Origin: Clostridia bacterium
GTDB lineage: Bacteria > Bacillota > Clostridia > Oscillospirales > Acutalibacteraceae
Reading direction: 5' to 3'
DNA: 64,000 bases
NCBI GenBank assembly: GCA_017434895.1
Contig: JAFSGB010000014.1
Coordinates: forward strand, 1 to 64,000
How positions within the stretch are numbered: position 1 is the stretch's first letter; the number at the start of each line of letters is the position of its first letter. The position numbers and the translations under genes are program-made. Under the pieces are notes generated by a model. It was not told the origin of the DNA. It searched no databases and saw only the letters and a list, made by a program, of their open reading frames with translations. Below are positions 40,780 to 49,781 of the stretch, piece by piece.

Positions 40780-40925
40780 GAGAACCCGCAGAGTATCCCG
40801 TTAAAATTTGGAGAAAATACAGTTCGATTGGCTACGCCGACTTGGGTAACGAGCGAAAGCGAGGCGATAGGTGCGGTAGCACCGGAAAAATCCCTGCACA
40901 ATTTCAGAGGCGGTATTACATCATT
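40780..40925 (-). repeat. Candidate dispersed non-coding repeat
   Basis: A GC-richer block (for example CGCCTCGCTTTCGCTCGTTACC read on the minus strand is largely GCGAGCGAAAGCGAGGCG on plus) in an otherwise AT-rich gap. Its conceptual reading (ATAPIASLSLVTQVGVA...) resembles spurious hypothetical proteins annotated repeatedly in gut clostridia. Only one copy is in this window, so repeat status is from recollection, not shown here. Confidence 0.35.
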
Positions 40926-40998
40926 ATGAGCATAGAGAGTGACATTATTGATTACTAAGTAATCCGCATCATTTCGCTGTAAAAATTCAAAAAAAGCC

Positions 40999-41027
40999 TT
41001 GACTAATAAGGGGGATTGTGCTATAAT
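40999..41027 (+). promoter_or_regulatory. Sigma-A promoter of the rpmG-secE-nusG-rplKA operon
   Basis: TTGACT, a 17-base spacer and perfect TATAAT. It leaves a leader of about 190 bases before rpmG. Confidence 0.85.
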
Positions 41028-41029
41028 TA

Positions 41030-41222
41030 CTCTACCTCTGAAAGGTCTTTTTTTTTGTAAAGATTTTTTAAATGTAGGTTGACACTGTATTTTGTGTAGT
41101 GCTTTCATATCGCTTCAATATCTTGTGATATGGCACAAAATGTCATCCTCAGAGGGAGGCTTTACTTTTACATTAACTAGAGTAAAAGCAAGAATAATTT
41201 CCGTAAAGCGGGAGGTGCCGTT
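41030..41222 (+). promoter_or_regulatory. Structured leader of rpmG
   Basis: Starts with ACCT-CTGAA-AGGT followed by nine or more T (an attenuator-like element at about 41034-41056). Further on, ATTTTGTG pairs with CACAAAAT, CATATC with GATATG, and CTTTTAC with GTAAAAG. CCTCTGA at 41035-41041 is complementary to TCAGAGG at 41149-41155, which would compete with the first hairpin. Confidence 0.45.
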
Positions 41223-41372
41223 ATGAGAGTTAAAATAACTTTAGCTTGCACAGAATGTAAGCAACGCAACTACAACACAATGAAAAACAAGAAGAATGAT
41301 CCGGACAGGCTTGAAATGAATAAGTACTGCAGATTTTGTAAGAAGCACACCCTTCACAAGGAAACAAAGTAG
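41223..41372 (+). CDS. rpmG: 50S ribosomal protein L33
   Basis: A 49-residue L33 beginning [17 protein letters not shown] and ending [10 protein letters not shown]. It carries two CxxC pairs (CTEC and CRFC), so it is the zinc-binding C+ form. The gene is short and easily missed, but has a GGGAGG site upstream and lies in the classic rpmG-secE-nusG order, 11 bases before secE. Bacillota with C+ L33 may also carry a C- paralogue induced in zinc starvation; none is in this window. Confidence 0.97.
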   Translation: MRVKITLACTECKQRNYNTMKNKKNDPDRLEMNKYCRFCKKHTLHKETK

Positions 41373-41383
41373 GAGGTAAGGCG

Positions 41384-42073
41384 ATGAAAACTTTAAATAA
41401 AATTTGCTGGATTTTAGGCTTAATTTTAGGTTTAGCTTCAGTTGTCCTATTTCTTACCGACTTTGCCACCATTACTTCAGCAGGCAAGGATGTTACCTTG
41501 GTTGGCACGGAACTTGGCTTTGGTGCTACTATTGAGTTTGGCTCAGCAGAAGTCAATATGTATAAATCTTCACAGATTTTGTTCTGCTTCCTTTTAACAG
41601 TTTTGGCCACATTCTTTGCAGCTGCTTCTATCAAGTTTAAAAAGCTTCGTTATGCAGCGCCGATTGTTGGTATAATATCTGCAATTTATATGCTTGTTAT
41701 CGCGCTTTCAAGTGCCGGCAAATTTGTTGACTGGCAACCTTTAGCAAATGTTACAAAGGTTGAATACGCTCCCTTTGTTCTTATTACTGCTATTGTTTTG
41801 TTCGCATTTACAGTTGTTACTTTAGCTCACCTTTTAATCGATGATTATCTTGAGGTTCAAGCTTCTAAGGGCAGCAAGCTTACAATTCCAAAACGTATAG
41901 TGCGTTTCTTTAGAGATTACAAGAGCGAAGTTAAGAAAATCGTTTGGCCCGGGTGGAAGGATGTAGCAAAGAACACACTTATCGTTATTGTTGTGTGTTT
42001 GATTGTCGGTGCATTTATCTGGGCAGTTGACTATGGTCTTGCAAAACTACTTGAGTTGATTTTAGGTGTATAA
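41384..42073 (+). CDS. secE: SecE translocase subunit with an extra N-terminal membrane domain
   Basis: A 229-residue protein. Residues about 165-229 are a normal SecE: amphipathic helix RFFRDYKSEVKKIVWP, then a single transmembrane helix (TLIVIVVCLIVGAFIW). SecE clamps SecY in the translocon. The first about 160 residues form an unrelated membrane domain with four hydrophobic segments (about 7-26, 65-84, 92-112, 127-150). Typical bacterial SecE is 60-110 residues, or has three helices in enterobacteria. There is no frame break and only one ribosome binding site (AGGAGG at the rpmG end), so this is a genuine fusion. Confidence 0.9.
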   Translation: MKTLNKICWILGLILGLASVVLFLTDFATITSAGKDVTLVGTELGFGATIEFGSAEVNMYKSSQILFCFLLTVLATFFAAASIKFKKLRYAAPIVGIISAIYMLVIALSSAGKFVDWQPLANVTKVEYAPFVLITAIVLFAFTVVTLAHLLIDDYLEVQASKGSKLTIPKRIVRFFRDYKSEVKKIVWPGWKDVAKNTLIVIVVCLIVGAFIWAVDYGLAKLLELILGV

Positions 42074-42074
42074 T

Positions 42075-42605
42075 ATGTCGGGAACGAATGAAGCTAAATG
42101 GTATGTAGCACATACCTATTCAGGATACGAAAACAAGGTAGCGACTGACCTTGCAACCATGGTAGAAAGCCGCGGTATGCAGGACCTTATACAGGATATA
42201 AGGATTCCAACTGAGATTGTTACTGAAATCAAAGAAGACAAAAAGCGTGAGGTTGAACGCAAAATATTCCCGGGTTATGTTCTTATTAAAATGATTGTAA
42301 CCGATGACAGCTGGTATGTTGTAAGAAACATCCGCGGTTGTACGGGATTTGTGGGACCGGCTTCAAAGCCTGTTCCGCTAACTGATGAAGAGGTTGCCGC
42401 ACTGGGCGTTGAAAAGCACAGCGTTGAGGTTGGCTACCGTGAGGGCGATAATGTCAAAATTATCAGTGGTCCTCTTGAGGGTTACAGCGGTGTTGTTAAG
42501 ACGGTTGATGCTGCAAACAATAACGTATGTGTAGTTCTCTCAATGTTTGGAAGAGAAACCCCCGTTGAGCTTGAGCTTGACCAAATTTCTATTTCGGACG
42601 AATAA
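42075..42605 (+). CDS. nusG: Transcription termination/antitermination factor NusG
   Basis: A 176-residue NusG. The NGN domain starts KWYVAHTYSGYENKVATDL and contains KIFPGYVLIKM and WYVVRNIRGCTGFVG. The C-terminal KOW domain has GDNVKIISGPLEGYSGVV. It couples RNA polymerase to ribosomes or Rho. The ATG at 42075 is one base after the secE stop and has AGGTG eight bases upstream; the earlier in-frame ATG at 42066 lacks a site. Confidence 0.97.
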   Translation: MSGTNEAKWYVAHTYSGYENKVATDLATMVESRGMQDLIQDIRIPTEIVTEIKEDKKREVERKIFPGYVLIKMIVTDDSWYVVRNIRGCTGFVGPASKPVPLTDEEVAALGVEKHSVEVGYREGDNVKIISGPLEGYSGVVKTVDAANNNVCVVLSMFGRETPVELELDQISISDE

Positions 42606-42758
42606 TTTGTTAATCGGCAGAAATGCTTAGATTTACGGCAATAATTTGCCAACCCCCGACACTGGGTAGTTAGTGTCACGGTGGGAGGGACGGAATATGA
42701 CCGTTCCGCCAAGGTGTTTTTAAAACACTGTTACCACGAATAATGGAGGTGCAAACAA
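42606..42758 (+). promoter_or_regulatory. nusG-rplK spacer with three hairpins (putative r-protein leader)
   Basis: GACACT/AGTGTC (42658-42677), GGGACGG/CCGTTCC (42687-42707) and GTGTTTT/AAAACAC (42714-42728) form successive hairpins ahead of the rplK GGAGG. In many bacteria L1 represses its own rplK-rplA mRNA here; whether this leader does so is inference. Confidence 0.45.
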
Positions 42759-43184
42759 ATGGCTCAGAAAATCACAGGTTACATTAAGCTTCAAATCCCT
42801 GCAGGTAAGGCTACACCGGCTCCACCGGTTGGTCCTGCTCTCGGTCAGCACGGCGTCAACATTATGGCGTTTACTAAGGAGTTTAACGAGAGAACAAAGA
42901 ATGATGCCGGTCTTATTATTCCTGTAATCATTACTGTTTACGCAGACCGTTCTTTCAGTTTTGTTACAAAAACTCCGCCCGCAGCTGTTCTTATTAAAAA
43001 GGCTTGCGGCATTGAGAGTGCTTCCGGCACACCTAATAAAACCAAGGTTGCCAAGATTACCAAAGAGCAGATACAGAAGATTGCTGAAACAAAAATGCCC
43101 GACTTGAATGCCGCTAGTATTGAGGCTGCTATGAGTATGATAGCAGGTACTGCTCGCAGCATGGGTGTAGAAGTAGTCGATTAA
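42759..43184 (+). CDS. rplK: 50S ribosomal protein L11
   Basis: A 141-residue L11, standard length, part of the GTPase-associated centre and needed for RelA-type activation. Seen: [37 protein letters not shown], and the C-terminal rRNA-binding domain with [15 protein letters not shown] and [17 protein letters not shown] site precedes the ATG. Confidence 0.98.
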   Translation: MAQKITGYIKLQIPAGKATPAPPVGPALGQHGVNIMAFTKEFNERTKNDAGLIIPVIITVYADRSFSFVTKTPPAAVLIKKACGIESASGTPNKTKVAKITKEQIQKIAETKMPDLNAASIEAAMSMIAGTARSMGVEVVD

Positions 43185-43237
43185 TTCTCTCTTGTGGGAG
43201 GAAAATTCCGATTTAACCACTTATTGGGAGGTAAAGT

Positions 43238-43933
43238 ATGAAACACGGAAAAAAGTATAATGAAAACGCACAGCTTATTGAAACCGGTAAGCTGTACGAT
43301 GTAGAAGAGGCAGTTGAGGTTGCCGTTAAGACCGGTACTGCTAAATTCGATGAAACGGTTGAAATTCACGTTCGCTTGGGTGTAGACTCCCGCCACGCTG
43401 ACCAACAGGTTCGCGGTGCCGTAGTTCTTCCCAACGGAACAGGTAAAACCGTTAGAACCTTAGTTATTGCTAAGGGTGACAAGGCTCAGGCTGCTATTGA
43501 TGCTGGCTCCGACTTTGTAGGTGCCGAGGAAATGGTTGCTAAAATCCAGAATGAAAACTGGTTAGATTTTGATGTTGTTATTGCAACACCCGATATGATG
43601 GGTATTGTAGGACGTCTTGGTAAGGTTTTGGGTCCCCGTGGCTTAATGCCAACCCCTAAGGCCGGTACCGTTACACCCGATGTAGCTAAGGCTGTTACCG
43701 AAGCAAAAGCTGGTAAGATTGAGTACCGTCTTGACAAGACCAACATCATTCACTGCCCCATTGGTAAGGTTTCCTTCGGTGGCGAAAAGCTCAAAGAGAA
43801 CTTAGATGCTCTTATGAGTGCTATCGTTAAGGCTAAGCCTGCCGCCACAAAGGGTCAGTACATTAAATCCTGCACCATTGCTACCACAATGGGCCCCGGA
43901 ATTAAGCTGAACGTTGCTAAATTCGGCAATTGA
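43238..43933 (+). CDS. rplA: 50S ribosomal protein L1
   Basis: A 231-residue L1 of the ribosomal L1 stalk. Seen: [54 protein letters not shown] and [14 protein letters not shown]. It has a GGGAGG site. A terminator follows immediately; the usual downstream rplJ-rplL-rpoB-rpoC genes are not adjacent. Confidence 0.98.
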   Translation: MKHGKKYNENAQLIETGKLYDVEEAVEVAVKTGTAKFDETVEIHVRLGVDSRHADQQVRGAVVLPNGTGKTVRTLVIAKGDKAQAAIDAGSDFVGAEEMVAKIQNENWLDFDVVIATPDMMGIVGRLGKVLGPRGLMPTPKAGTVTPDVAKAVTEAKAGKIEYRLDKTNIIHCPIGKVSFGGEKLKENLDALMSAIVKAKPAATKGQYIKSCTIATTMGPGIKLNVAKFGN

Positions 43934-43941
43934 TTGAGTTT

Positions 43942-43980
43942 TAAACAGGCATCGTGCAATCTGTACGGTGCCTGTTTTGT
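43942..43980 (+). terminator. Intrinsic terminator after rplA
   Basis: AAACAGGCATCGT pairs with ACGGTGCCTGTTT (one G-U), then TGTTGT. It closes the rpmG-rplA operon. Confidence 0.8.
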
Positions 43981-44029
43981 TGTATAAGGCAGCAGAGAAC
44001 AGATTATTTTAGATATTTTTTTAAAAATA

Positions 44030-44059
44030 CTATATTTATTTACAATTATGTGGTAAAAT
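44030..44059 (+). promoter_or_regulatory. Possible secA promoter (extended -10)
   Basis: TGGTAAAAT at 44051-44059 is an extended -10 without a clear -35, about 33 bases before the secA ATG. Confidence 0.35.
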
Positions 44060-44091
44060 GTGTTTATATATATTTAGATTAGAGGTAAATT

Positions 44092-46818
44092 ATGGGTTTA
44101 CTCAAAGCTTTATTTGGAAATTACAGTGAAAAAGAAATAAAAAGAATTTTGCCCCTGCAAAAAAGTGTTTTGGATTTGGAGGAGGAGTACCGCAGTCTGT
44201 CTGACAGCGAACTTCAAGCCAAAACACAGGAGTTTAAGGACAGACTGGCTGTGGGCGAGACCCTTGACGATATCCTCCCTGAAGCGTTTGCCGCTTTGAG
44301 AGAGGCTTCTGACCGAGTACTTGGTATGCGACATTTCCCAGTACAGATTATCGGCGGTATTATTCTCCATCAAGGCAGAATAGCCGAAATGAAAACGGGC
44401 GAGGGTAAAACCTTGGTCGCAACACTTCCTGCATACCTTAACGCCCTTTCCGGTAAGGGTGTTCACATTGTAACTGTTAACGATTACCTTGCTAAGCGAG
44501 ACTCTGAGTGGATGGGTAAATTGTACCGTTTTATGGGACTTAGCGTTGGTCTTATTATCCACGGAATGACCCACGAGGATAAAAAAGTTGCTTATGAAGC
44601 TGATATTACCTACTGTACAAACAATGAGCTAGGCTTTGATTATCTAAGAGATAATATGGTAATCTACAAGGCGGAAAAGGTTCAAAGGGAGCATAATTTT
44701 GCCATTGTGGACGAGGTTGACTCTATTTTAATTGACGAGGCAAGAACTCCTCTTATTATTTCGGGACAAAGTGATAAATCCACCGATTTGTACACTAAAG
44801 CTAACAGTGTGGCAAGAAGTCTTAAAATGTTCAAAATAAAGGAAATGGACGATAAAGCAAGCGACGAGGACACCAACTACGACGGCGATTATGTTGTGGA
44901 CGAAAAGGCTAAAACCGCCACTCTTACCCCACAGGGTGTTAAAAAGGTGGAGGAATATTTCGGCATTGATAATCTTAATGACAGTGAAAATATCGCCATT
45001 GCCCACCACATAAACCAAGCAATTAAGGCGTACGGCATAATGAAGCGTGATGTGGATTATGTTGTAAAGGACGGCGAGGTTATAATTGTTGACGAATTTA
45101 CCGGTCGTCTTATGTTTGGCCGCCGTTATAACGAGGGTCTGCACCAAGCTATTGAGGCTAAGGAGGGAGTAAAGGTTGCCAAGGAGTCTAAAACCCTTGC
45201 CACCATTACATTCCAAAACTTCTTCCGTCTTTACTCTAAGCTTTCGGGTATGACCGGTACTGCTATGACCGAGGAAGCCGAATTTCAACAGATTTACAAG
45301 CTTGATGTTGTGGAAATTCCCACAAACAAGCCTATTGCCCGTATTGATGAAAACGATGTGGTTTACAAAACCGAAAAGGGTAAATATAATGCAGTAATCG
45401 AAAAGATTGCACAGGCTCACAAAAAGGGTCAACCTGTGCTTGTGGGCACCGTTACAATTGAAAAATCTGAGCTTTTGTCTGCAATGCTTAAGCGTAAAGG
45501 TATCCGACATAATGTACTTAACGCTAAGCACCACGAAAAAGAGGCTGAAATTATTGCCCAAGCCGGAAAATTAGGTGCCGTTACTATTGCTACTAATATG
45601 GCAGGCCGCGGTACTGATATTATGCTTGGAGGTAACGCCGAATATTTGGCAAAGGCGGCACTCCGTCACGACGGCTTTAGTGAGGAAATTATCGCTGAGG
45701 CTACCGGCTTTGCTGAGAATAATAACAATGATGTCATTAACGCCAGAAATACCTATAAGGATTATTACAATAAATTTAAATCAGAAATTGCACCCGAGGC
45801 AGAGGCGGTTAAAAATGCCGGCGGTCTTTGTATTATTGGTACAGAGCGTCACGATTCTCGTCGTATTGACAACCAGTTAAGAGGTCGAGCAGGCCGTCAA
45901 GGTGACCCAGGTAATACCCAGTTCTTTGTATCTTTAGAGGACGATTTAATGCGTTTATTCGGCGGAGAAAGAATTTCACTTATGATGGACACTCTAAAGG
46001 TGGATGAGGATATGCCGCTTGAAAGTGGTATGCTTTCCAAGTCTATTGAGGGTGCGCAGAAGAAAAAAGAGGGTATCAACTTCGCTATCCGTAAGAATGT
46101 GCTTCAGTATGATGATGTAATGAACAAACAACGCGAGATTATTTACGGTCAGCGTAACAAGGTGCTCGACGGTGAGGATATTAAGGACACCATTCGCCGT
46201 ATGGTTGACGATACCATTGAAGCCTATTGCGGAATTTATCTTGCAGACACTATTGACGACAACTGGGATTTAAAGGGGTTAAAAGAGTATTTTCTCGGTT
46301 GGGTTACCGATGTTGACGACCTTGATTTCACCACCGAAAAGCTTAACAGTATGACCAAAGAGAATGTTGTTGAGTTTCTAAAGGAAAAAGCAAACACCAA
46401 ATATGACCAACGCGAGGAAATGTACGGTAGTGAAATTATGCGCGAAATGGAGCGTGTAATGTTGCTTAGAAGTGTTGACACTAACTGGATGGATCACATT
46501 GATGCTATGGACCAGCTTCGTCAAGGTATAGGACTTCGTGCTTACGGTCAGCATGACCCCGTTGTGGAATACAGAAACGAAAGCTTTGATATGTTCTCTG
46601 CTATGACCGATACTATCCGCGAGCAGACCGCAAAGCTTGTACTCAGCGTTAGAATTAGGTCTAACGAGGAGGTAAAGCGTGAAAAGGTGGCAGAGGAAAC
46701 CTCCACCGGCGACAAGCCCTTGACTGTAAGAGGGAAAGGCGTTGTGGGCAAAAACGCGCTTTGCCCATGCGGTAGTGGTAAAAAGTACAAGCGTTGTTGC
46801 GGAAAGGATATGGAGTAA
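44092..46818 (+). CDS. secA: Protein translocase ATPase SecA
   Basis: A 908-residue SecA motor that drives preproteins through SecYEG. Walker A is [14 protein letters not shown], followed by [14 protein letters not shown], the DEAD-like [20 protein letters not shown], the preprotein cross-linking domain, NBD2 with [14 protein letters not shown] and [12 protein letters not shown], the helical scaffold, and a C-terminal zinc motif [14 protein letters not shown] that binds SecB or ribosomes in other species. The length is normal. It stands close to secE but in a separate transcription unit. Confidence 0.97.
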   Translation: MGLLKALFGNYSEKEIKRILPLQKSVLDLEEEYRSLSDSELQAKTQEFKDRLAVGETLDDILPEAFAALREASDRVLGMRHFPVQIIGGIILHQGRIAEMKTGEGKTLVATLPAYLNALSGKGVHIVTVNDYLAKRDSEWMGKLYRFMGLSVGLIIHGMTHEDKKVAYEADITYCTNNELGFDYLRDNMVIYKAEKVQREHNFAIVDEVDSILIDEARTPLIISGQSDKSTDLYTKANSVARSLKMFKIKEMDDKASDEDTNYDGDYVVDEKAKTATLTPQGVKKVEEYFGIDNLNDSENIAIAHHINQAIKAYGIMKRDVDYVVKDGEVIIVDEFTGRLMFGRRYNEGLHQAIEAKEGVKVAKESKTLATITFQNFFRLYSKLSGMTGTAMTEEAEFQQIYKLDVVEIPTNKPIARIDENDVVYKTEKGKYNAVIEKIAQAHKKGQPVLVGTVTIEKSELLSAMLKRKGIRHNVLNAKHHEKEAEIIAQAGKLGAVTIATNMAGRGTDIMLGGNAEYLAKAALRHDGFSEEIIAEATGFAENNNNDVINARNTYKDYYNKFKSEIAPEAEAVKNAGGLCIIGTERHDSRRIDNQLRGRAGRQGDPGNTQFFVSLEDDLMRLFGGERISLMMDTLKVDEDMPLESGMLSKSIEGAQKKKEGINFAIRKNVLQYDDVMNKQREIIYGQRNKVLDGEDIKDTIRRMVDDTIEAYCGIYLADTIDDNWDLKGLKEYFLGWVTDVDDLDFTTEKLNSMTKENVVEFLKEKANTKYDQREEMYGSEIMREMERVMLLRSVDTNWMDHIDAMDQLRQGIGLRAYGQHDPVVEYRNESFDMFSAMTDTIREQTAKLVLSVRIRSNEEVKREKVAEETSTGDKPLTVRGKGVVGKNALCPCGSGKKYKRCCGKDME

Positions 46819-46819
46819 A

Positions 46820-47380
46820 ATGCCTAAAATTTTGCTTCATTGCTGTTGCGCTCCCTGTTCGGTTTCCTGTGTGGAGCCGCTTAAAAATGTGGGCTTGGAT
46901 GTAGTCGCATTTTGGTTCAATCCCAACATTCACCCATTTAAGGAGTACGAGGCACGGCGTGACTGTCTTGTGGATTTTATGAAGGCACAAAAAATCCCCC
47001 TTGTAGTTAAGGAGGATTACGGACTCAAAGAGTTTGTAAAAAATGTTGCCGAGGATATTAAAGGCAGATGTGTCTACTGCTACTCTGTACGTCTTGAGGA
47101 AACAGTTAAATATGCTCGCGATAACGGTTTTGACGGGTTCACTTCAACACTTTTTGCCAGTATTTACCAAGACCATGAACTAATGGTTAAGAAAGCAGAG
47201 GAACTGGCAGAAAAATACGGCGTTAAGTTTTATTATAAGGATTTCAGACCTAACTTCCGTGAGGGCAACCAAAAGGCCAGAGAAATAGGACTTTATATGC
47301 AAAAATACTGCGGCTGCATCTTTTCAGAAGAAGACCGCTACCAAAAACAGATTATTAAAGCTAAAGAAAAATTCCTGTGA
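46820..47380 (+). CDS. queH: Epoxyqueuosine reductase QueH
   Basis: A 186-residue QueH (DUF208), the non-cobalamin enzyme that reduces epoxyqueuosine to queuosine in tRNA. The family signature is Cys-rich: LLHCCCAPCSVSCVE at the start, WFNPNIHPFKEYEARRD, CVYCYSVRLEETVKYA, and YCGCIFSEEDRY at the end, which together bind an iron-sulfur cluster and metal. The ATG at 46820 follows TGGAGT within the secA end; a longer frame starting inside secA at 46742 is rejected because it has no ribosome binding site. No other queuosine gene is nearby. Confidence 0.93.
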   Translation: MPKILLHCCCAPCSVSCVEPLKNVGLDVVAFWFNPNIHPFKEYEARRDCLVDFMKAQKIPLVVKEDYGLKEFVKNVAEDIKGRCVYCYSVRLEETVKYARDNGFDGFTSTLFASIYQDHELMVKKAEELAEKYGVKFYYKDFRPNFREGNQKAREIGLYMQKYCGCIFSEEDRYQKQIIKAKEKFL

Positions 47381-47399
47381 GTCAATCACAGGAATTTTT
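47367..47399. terminator. Bidirectional terminator between queH and gpmI
   Basis: A perfect 14-bp stem AAAAATTCCTGTGA / TCACAGGAATTTTT with loop GTCAA. It overlaps the queH stop and ends near the convergent gpmI stop. Confidence 0.85.
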
Positions 47400-47405
47400 A
47401 GCTAT

Positions 47406-48938
47406 TTATTTAATTATTGATGTTCCGGTCATTTCAGTAGGTTGCTCAAGACCTAACAATTTAATAATTGTGGGGGAGATATCGCAAAGCTTTCCGCCGT
47501 TACGAAGTTCACAGTCCTTACCGATTACACTAAAGGGGACAGGGTTTGTGGTGTGAGCGGTAAAAGGTGAGCCGTCGGTATCAATCATACGGTCGGCGTT
47601 TCCATGGTCGGCAGTAAGAAGCATTATGCCGCCCATTTTAAGAACTGCGTCCTCTACTTTGCCTACGCAAGTGTCAACAGTCTCAACCGCCTTAACTGCA
47701 GCATCAAAGAAACCGGTGTGACCTACCATATCGCAGTTAGCAAAGTTAAGAATTACAACATCGTATTTGCCAGTCTCAATAGCCTCGCAAACCTTGTCGC
47801 AAACCTCGTTAGCACTCATTTCGGGTTGTAAATCATAGGTTGCAACCTTAGGAGAGTTAACAAGAATTCTGTCTTCACCCTCAAACATAACCTCGCGACC
47901 GCCGTTAAAGAAAAATGTTACATGGGCATATTTCTCGGTCTCGGCAATGCGGAGTTGGGTCATATTTTGCTTAGCCAAAAATTCGCCCAGAGTATTTTCA
48001 AGGGTTTGTGGCTTAAAAGCAACATCAACATTAGGCATAGAAGCATCGTACTGGGTCATACACACATAGTATACTTTTTGTCTGCCGCCGATACGGGTAA
48101 AGCCTGCGAAATCGTCATCCACAAAGGTACGGGTAATTTCTCTTGCTCTGTCGGGGCGGAAGTTAAAGAATATAACGCTGTCGTTTGTTTTAATTCGCTC
48201 GGTTCCATCAATAACTGTGGGAAGAACGAACTCGTCGGTAATAAACTTGCCTTCCTCGTCCTTTTTAAGGTAGGACTCACGAACTGCCTTTGCGGCATCA
48301 GTGGCTTGAACACCCTCGCCGTAAACGAGGGCTGCGTATGCTTTTCCTACACGTTCCCAGCGGTTATCTCTGTCCATACCGTAAAATCTGCCCATAACGG
48401 TTGCAAGCTTTCCGCAACCGATTTCTGTGAGCTTTTCTTCCAAAGCGTCAATAAAATCAGCGGCAGAGGAGGGAGGAACATCACGACCATCAAGCAAAGC
48501 GTGAACATAAACCTTTTTAAGGCCGTTTCTTTTTGCCATTTCAACCAAAGCATAAAGATGTTCGTTGTGTGAGTGAACGCCACCGTCGGACAAAAGACCC
48601 ATTAGGTGAAGTGAACTGTCATTTTTTTTGCAGTTTTCAATTGCATTTAAGAAAGCAGTGTTATTAAAGAAATTACCGTCTGCAATAGATTTGGTAATTC
48701 TGGTTAGTTCTTGATAAACAACCCTGCCTGCGCCGATGTTGGTATGTCCTACCTCACTGTTGCCCATTTGACCGTCGGGAAGACCTACGTCCATTCCTGA
48801 AGCACCGATTTTTGTGGTGGGGCAGTTGGTAAAAATTTTGTCAAGTCTTGGGGTGGAGGCGGCTTCGATAGCATTAACTGCCTTTTCGTCATTAAAGCCG
48901 AAACCATCCATAATTGTTAAAACAATAGGTTTTTTCAT
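47406..48938 (-). CDS. gpmI: 2,3-bisphosphoglycerate-independent phosphoglycerate mutase
   Basis: A 510-residue iPGM interconverting 3- and 2-phosphoglycerate. It belongs to the alkaline phosphatase superfamily: metal site IMDGFGFN, the phosphoserine motif MGNSEVGHTNIGAG, HALLDGRDVPPSS, FFNFRPDRAREITR, and the second metal region LLTADHGNADRM. It is the last gene of the minus-strand pgk-tpiA-gpmI set, 13 bases after tpiA. Length and motifs are normal. Confidence 0.97.
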   Translation of the reverse strand: MKKPIVLTIMDGFGFNDEKAVNAIEAASTPRLDKIFTNCPTTKIGASGMDVGLPDGQMGNSEVGHTNIGAGRVVYQELTRITKSIADGNFFNNTAFLNAIENCKKNDSSLHLMGLLSDGGVHSHNEHLYALVEMAKRNGLKKVYVHALLDGRDVPPSSAADFIDALEEKLTEIGCGKLATVMGRFYGMDRDNRWERVGKAYAALVYGEGVQATDAAKAVRESYLKKDEEGKFITDEFVLPTVIDGTERIKTNDSVIFFNFRPDRAREITRTFVDDDFAGFTRIGGRQKVYYVCMTQYDASMPNVDVAFKPQTLENTLGEFLAKQNMTQLRIAETEKYAHVTFFFNGGREVMFEGEDRILVNSPKVATYDLQPEMSANEVCDKVCEAIETGKYDVVILNFANCDMVGHTGFFDAAVKAVETVDTCVGKVEDAVLKMGGIMLLTADHGNADRMIDTDGSPFTAHTTNPVPFSVIGKDCELRNGGKLCDISPTIIKLLGLEQPTEMTGTSIIK

Positions 48939-48951
48939 TTATTTACCCCTA

Positions 48952-49719
48952 TTACTTACTTGCTGCTTTAACGATTATCGAGAAATCCTCTGCCTTTAAA
49001 GAAGCACCGCCGATTAAACCGCCGTCAACATTAGCCTTTGCAACCAATTCGTCTGCATTTTTAGCATTCATAGAACCGCCGTACTGAATAGTAACGGTTT
49101 CTGCAACATCTTTACCGTAAACCTCGGCAATAGCTTCTCTGACATAACGATTGCCCTCATCAGCTTGGTCGGCAGTAGCGGTAACGCCAGTACCGATAGC
49201 CCAAACAGGCTCGTAAGCGATAATAACATTCTGTAACTGCTCGGTAGTTACATTGGTGAGTGCCATTTTAGTCTGGAACTTAAGCAGAGTCTCGGTGTAG
49301 CCAAGCTCTCTTTGTTCAAGAGTTTCACCGACACAAACGATAGCCTTTAGACCGCTATTTAGCGCGGCAAGTGTGCGAAGGTTTACAGTCTGGTCGGTTT
49401 CGCCGAAGTACTGTCTTCTTTCACTGTGACCGATTACAACATACTCAACACCAGAGGCAATGAGCATCTCGGCAGAAATTTCGCCTGTGTAGGCACCGCT
49501 TGTCTTAAAGTGAACATTTTCAGCACCAATCTTAATGTTAGAGCCCTTTGCGGCCTCAACTGCGGCGGCGATGTCAATAAAAGGAACACAGAGAACTACG
49601 TCGCAGTCAGCGTCTGCAACCAAAGGCTTCATTTCGTTGATAAGAGCAGTAGTCTCGGCAGGAGTGTTATTCATTTTCCAGTTGCCGGCAATAACGGCGG
49701 GTCTTAAATTCTTATTCAT
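48952..49719 (-). CDS. tpiA: Triosephosphate isomerase
   Basis: A 255-residue TIM. Seen: IAGNWKMNNTPAET (catalytic Lys), VVIGHSERRQYFGE (catalytic His), AYEPVWAIGTG (catalytic Glu), and the phosphate-binding QYGGSMNAKN and DGGLIGGASL. The ATG at 49719 is about nine bases after GAAAGG; the in-frame ATG two codons earlier (49725) is only three bases from it. It is central in the pgk-tpiA-gpmI operon. Confidence 0.96.
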   Translation of the reverse strand: MNKNLRPAVIAGNWKMNNTPAETTALINEMKPLVADADCDVVLCVPFIDIAAAVEAAKGSNIKIGAENVHFKTSGAYTGEISAEMLIASGVEYVVIGHSERRQYFGETDQTVNLRTLAALNSGLKAIVCVGETLEQRELGYTETLLKFQTKMALTNVTTEQLQNVIIAYEPVWAIGTGVTATADQADEGNRYVREAIAEVYGKDVAETVTIQYGGSMNAKNADELVAKANVDGGLIGGASLKAEDFSIIVKAASK

Positions 49720-49781
49720 TTTCATTTACCTTTCAAAATTTAAGGGTGACTTTTAAGTTCACCCCTAATAAATATTTTAAA

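Larger units (their letters stand above)
40622..41222. other. Gene-free 600-base region with repeat-like block and rpmG promoter/leader
   Basis: Contains a tRNA T-arm-like fragment (about 40664-40684), a strong terminator, a GC-richer repeat-like block (about 40780-40925), and the promoter and leader of rpmG. A reverse-strand frame of 117 codons crosses the block and the rpmG promoter, but it has no ribosome binding site or recognisable domain and is not called. Confidence 0.6.

Noticed and set aside
40755..41108. A 117-codon reverse-strand ORF between the anti-sigma gene and rpmG
   Set aside because: It runs through a strong terminator's edge and across the rpmG promoter, has no ribosome binding site or domain, and its composition changes midway. 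Treated as non-coding, with a repeat-like block.
44728..45561. A 277-codon reverse-strand ORF inside secA
   Set aside because: It lies wholly antisense to a clearly real, conserved gene. Its sequence is the low-complexity hydrophobic product typical of antisense frames here, without a start signal.
47922..48572. A 216-codon plus-strand ORF inside gpmI
   Set aside because: Antisense to gpmI, which carries intact catalytic motifs in this stretch. No independent support.
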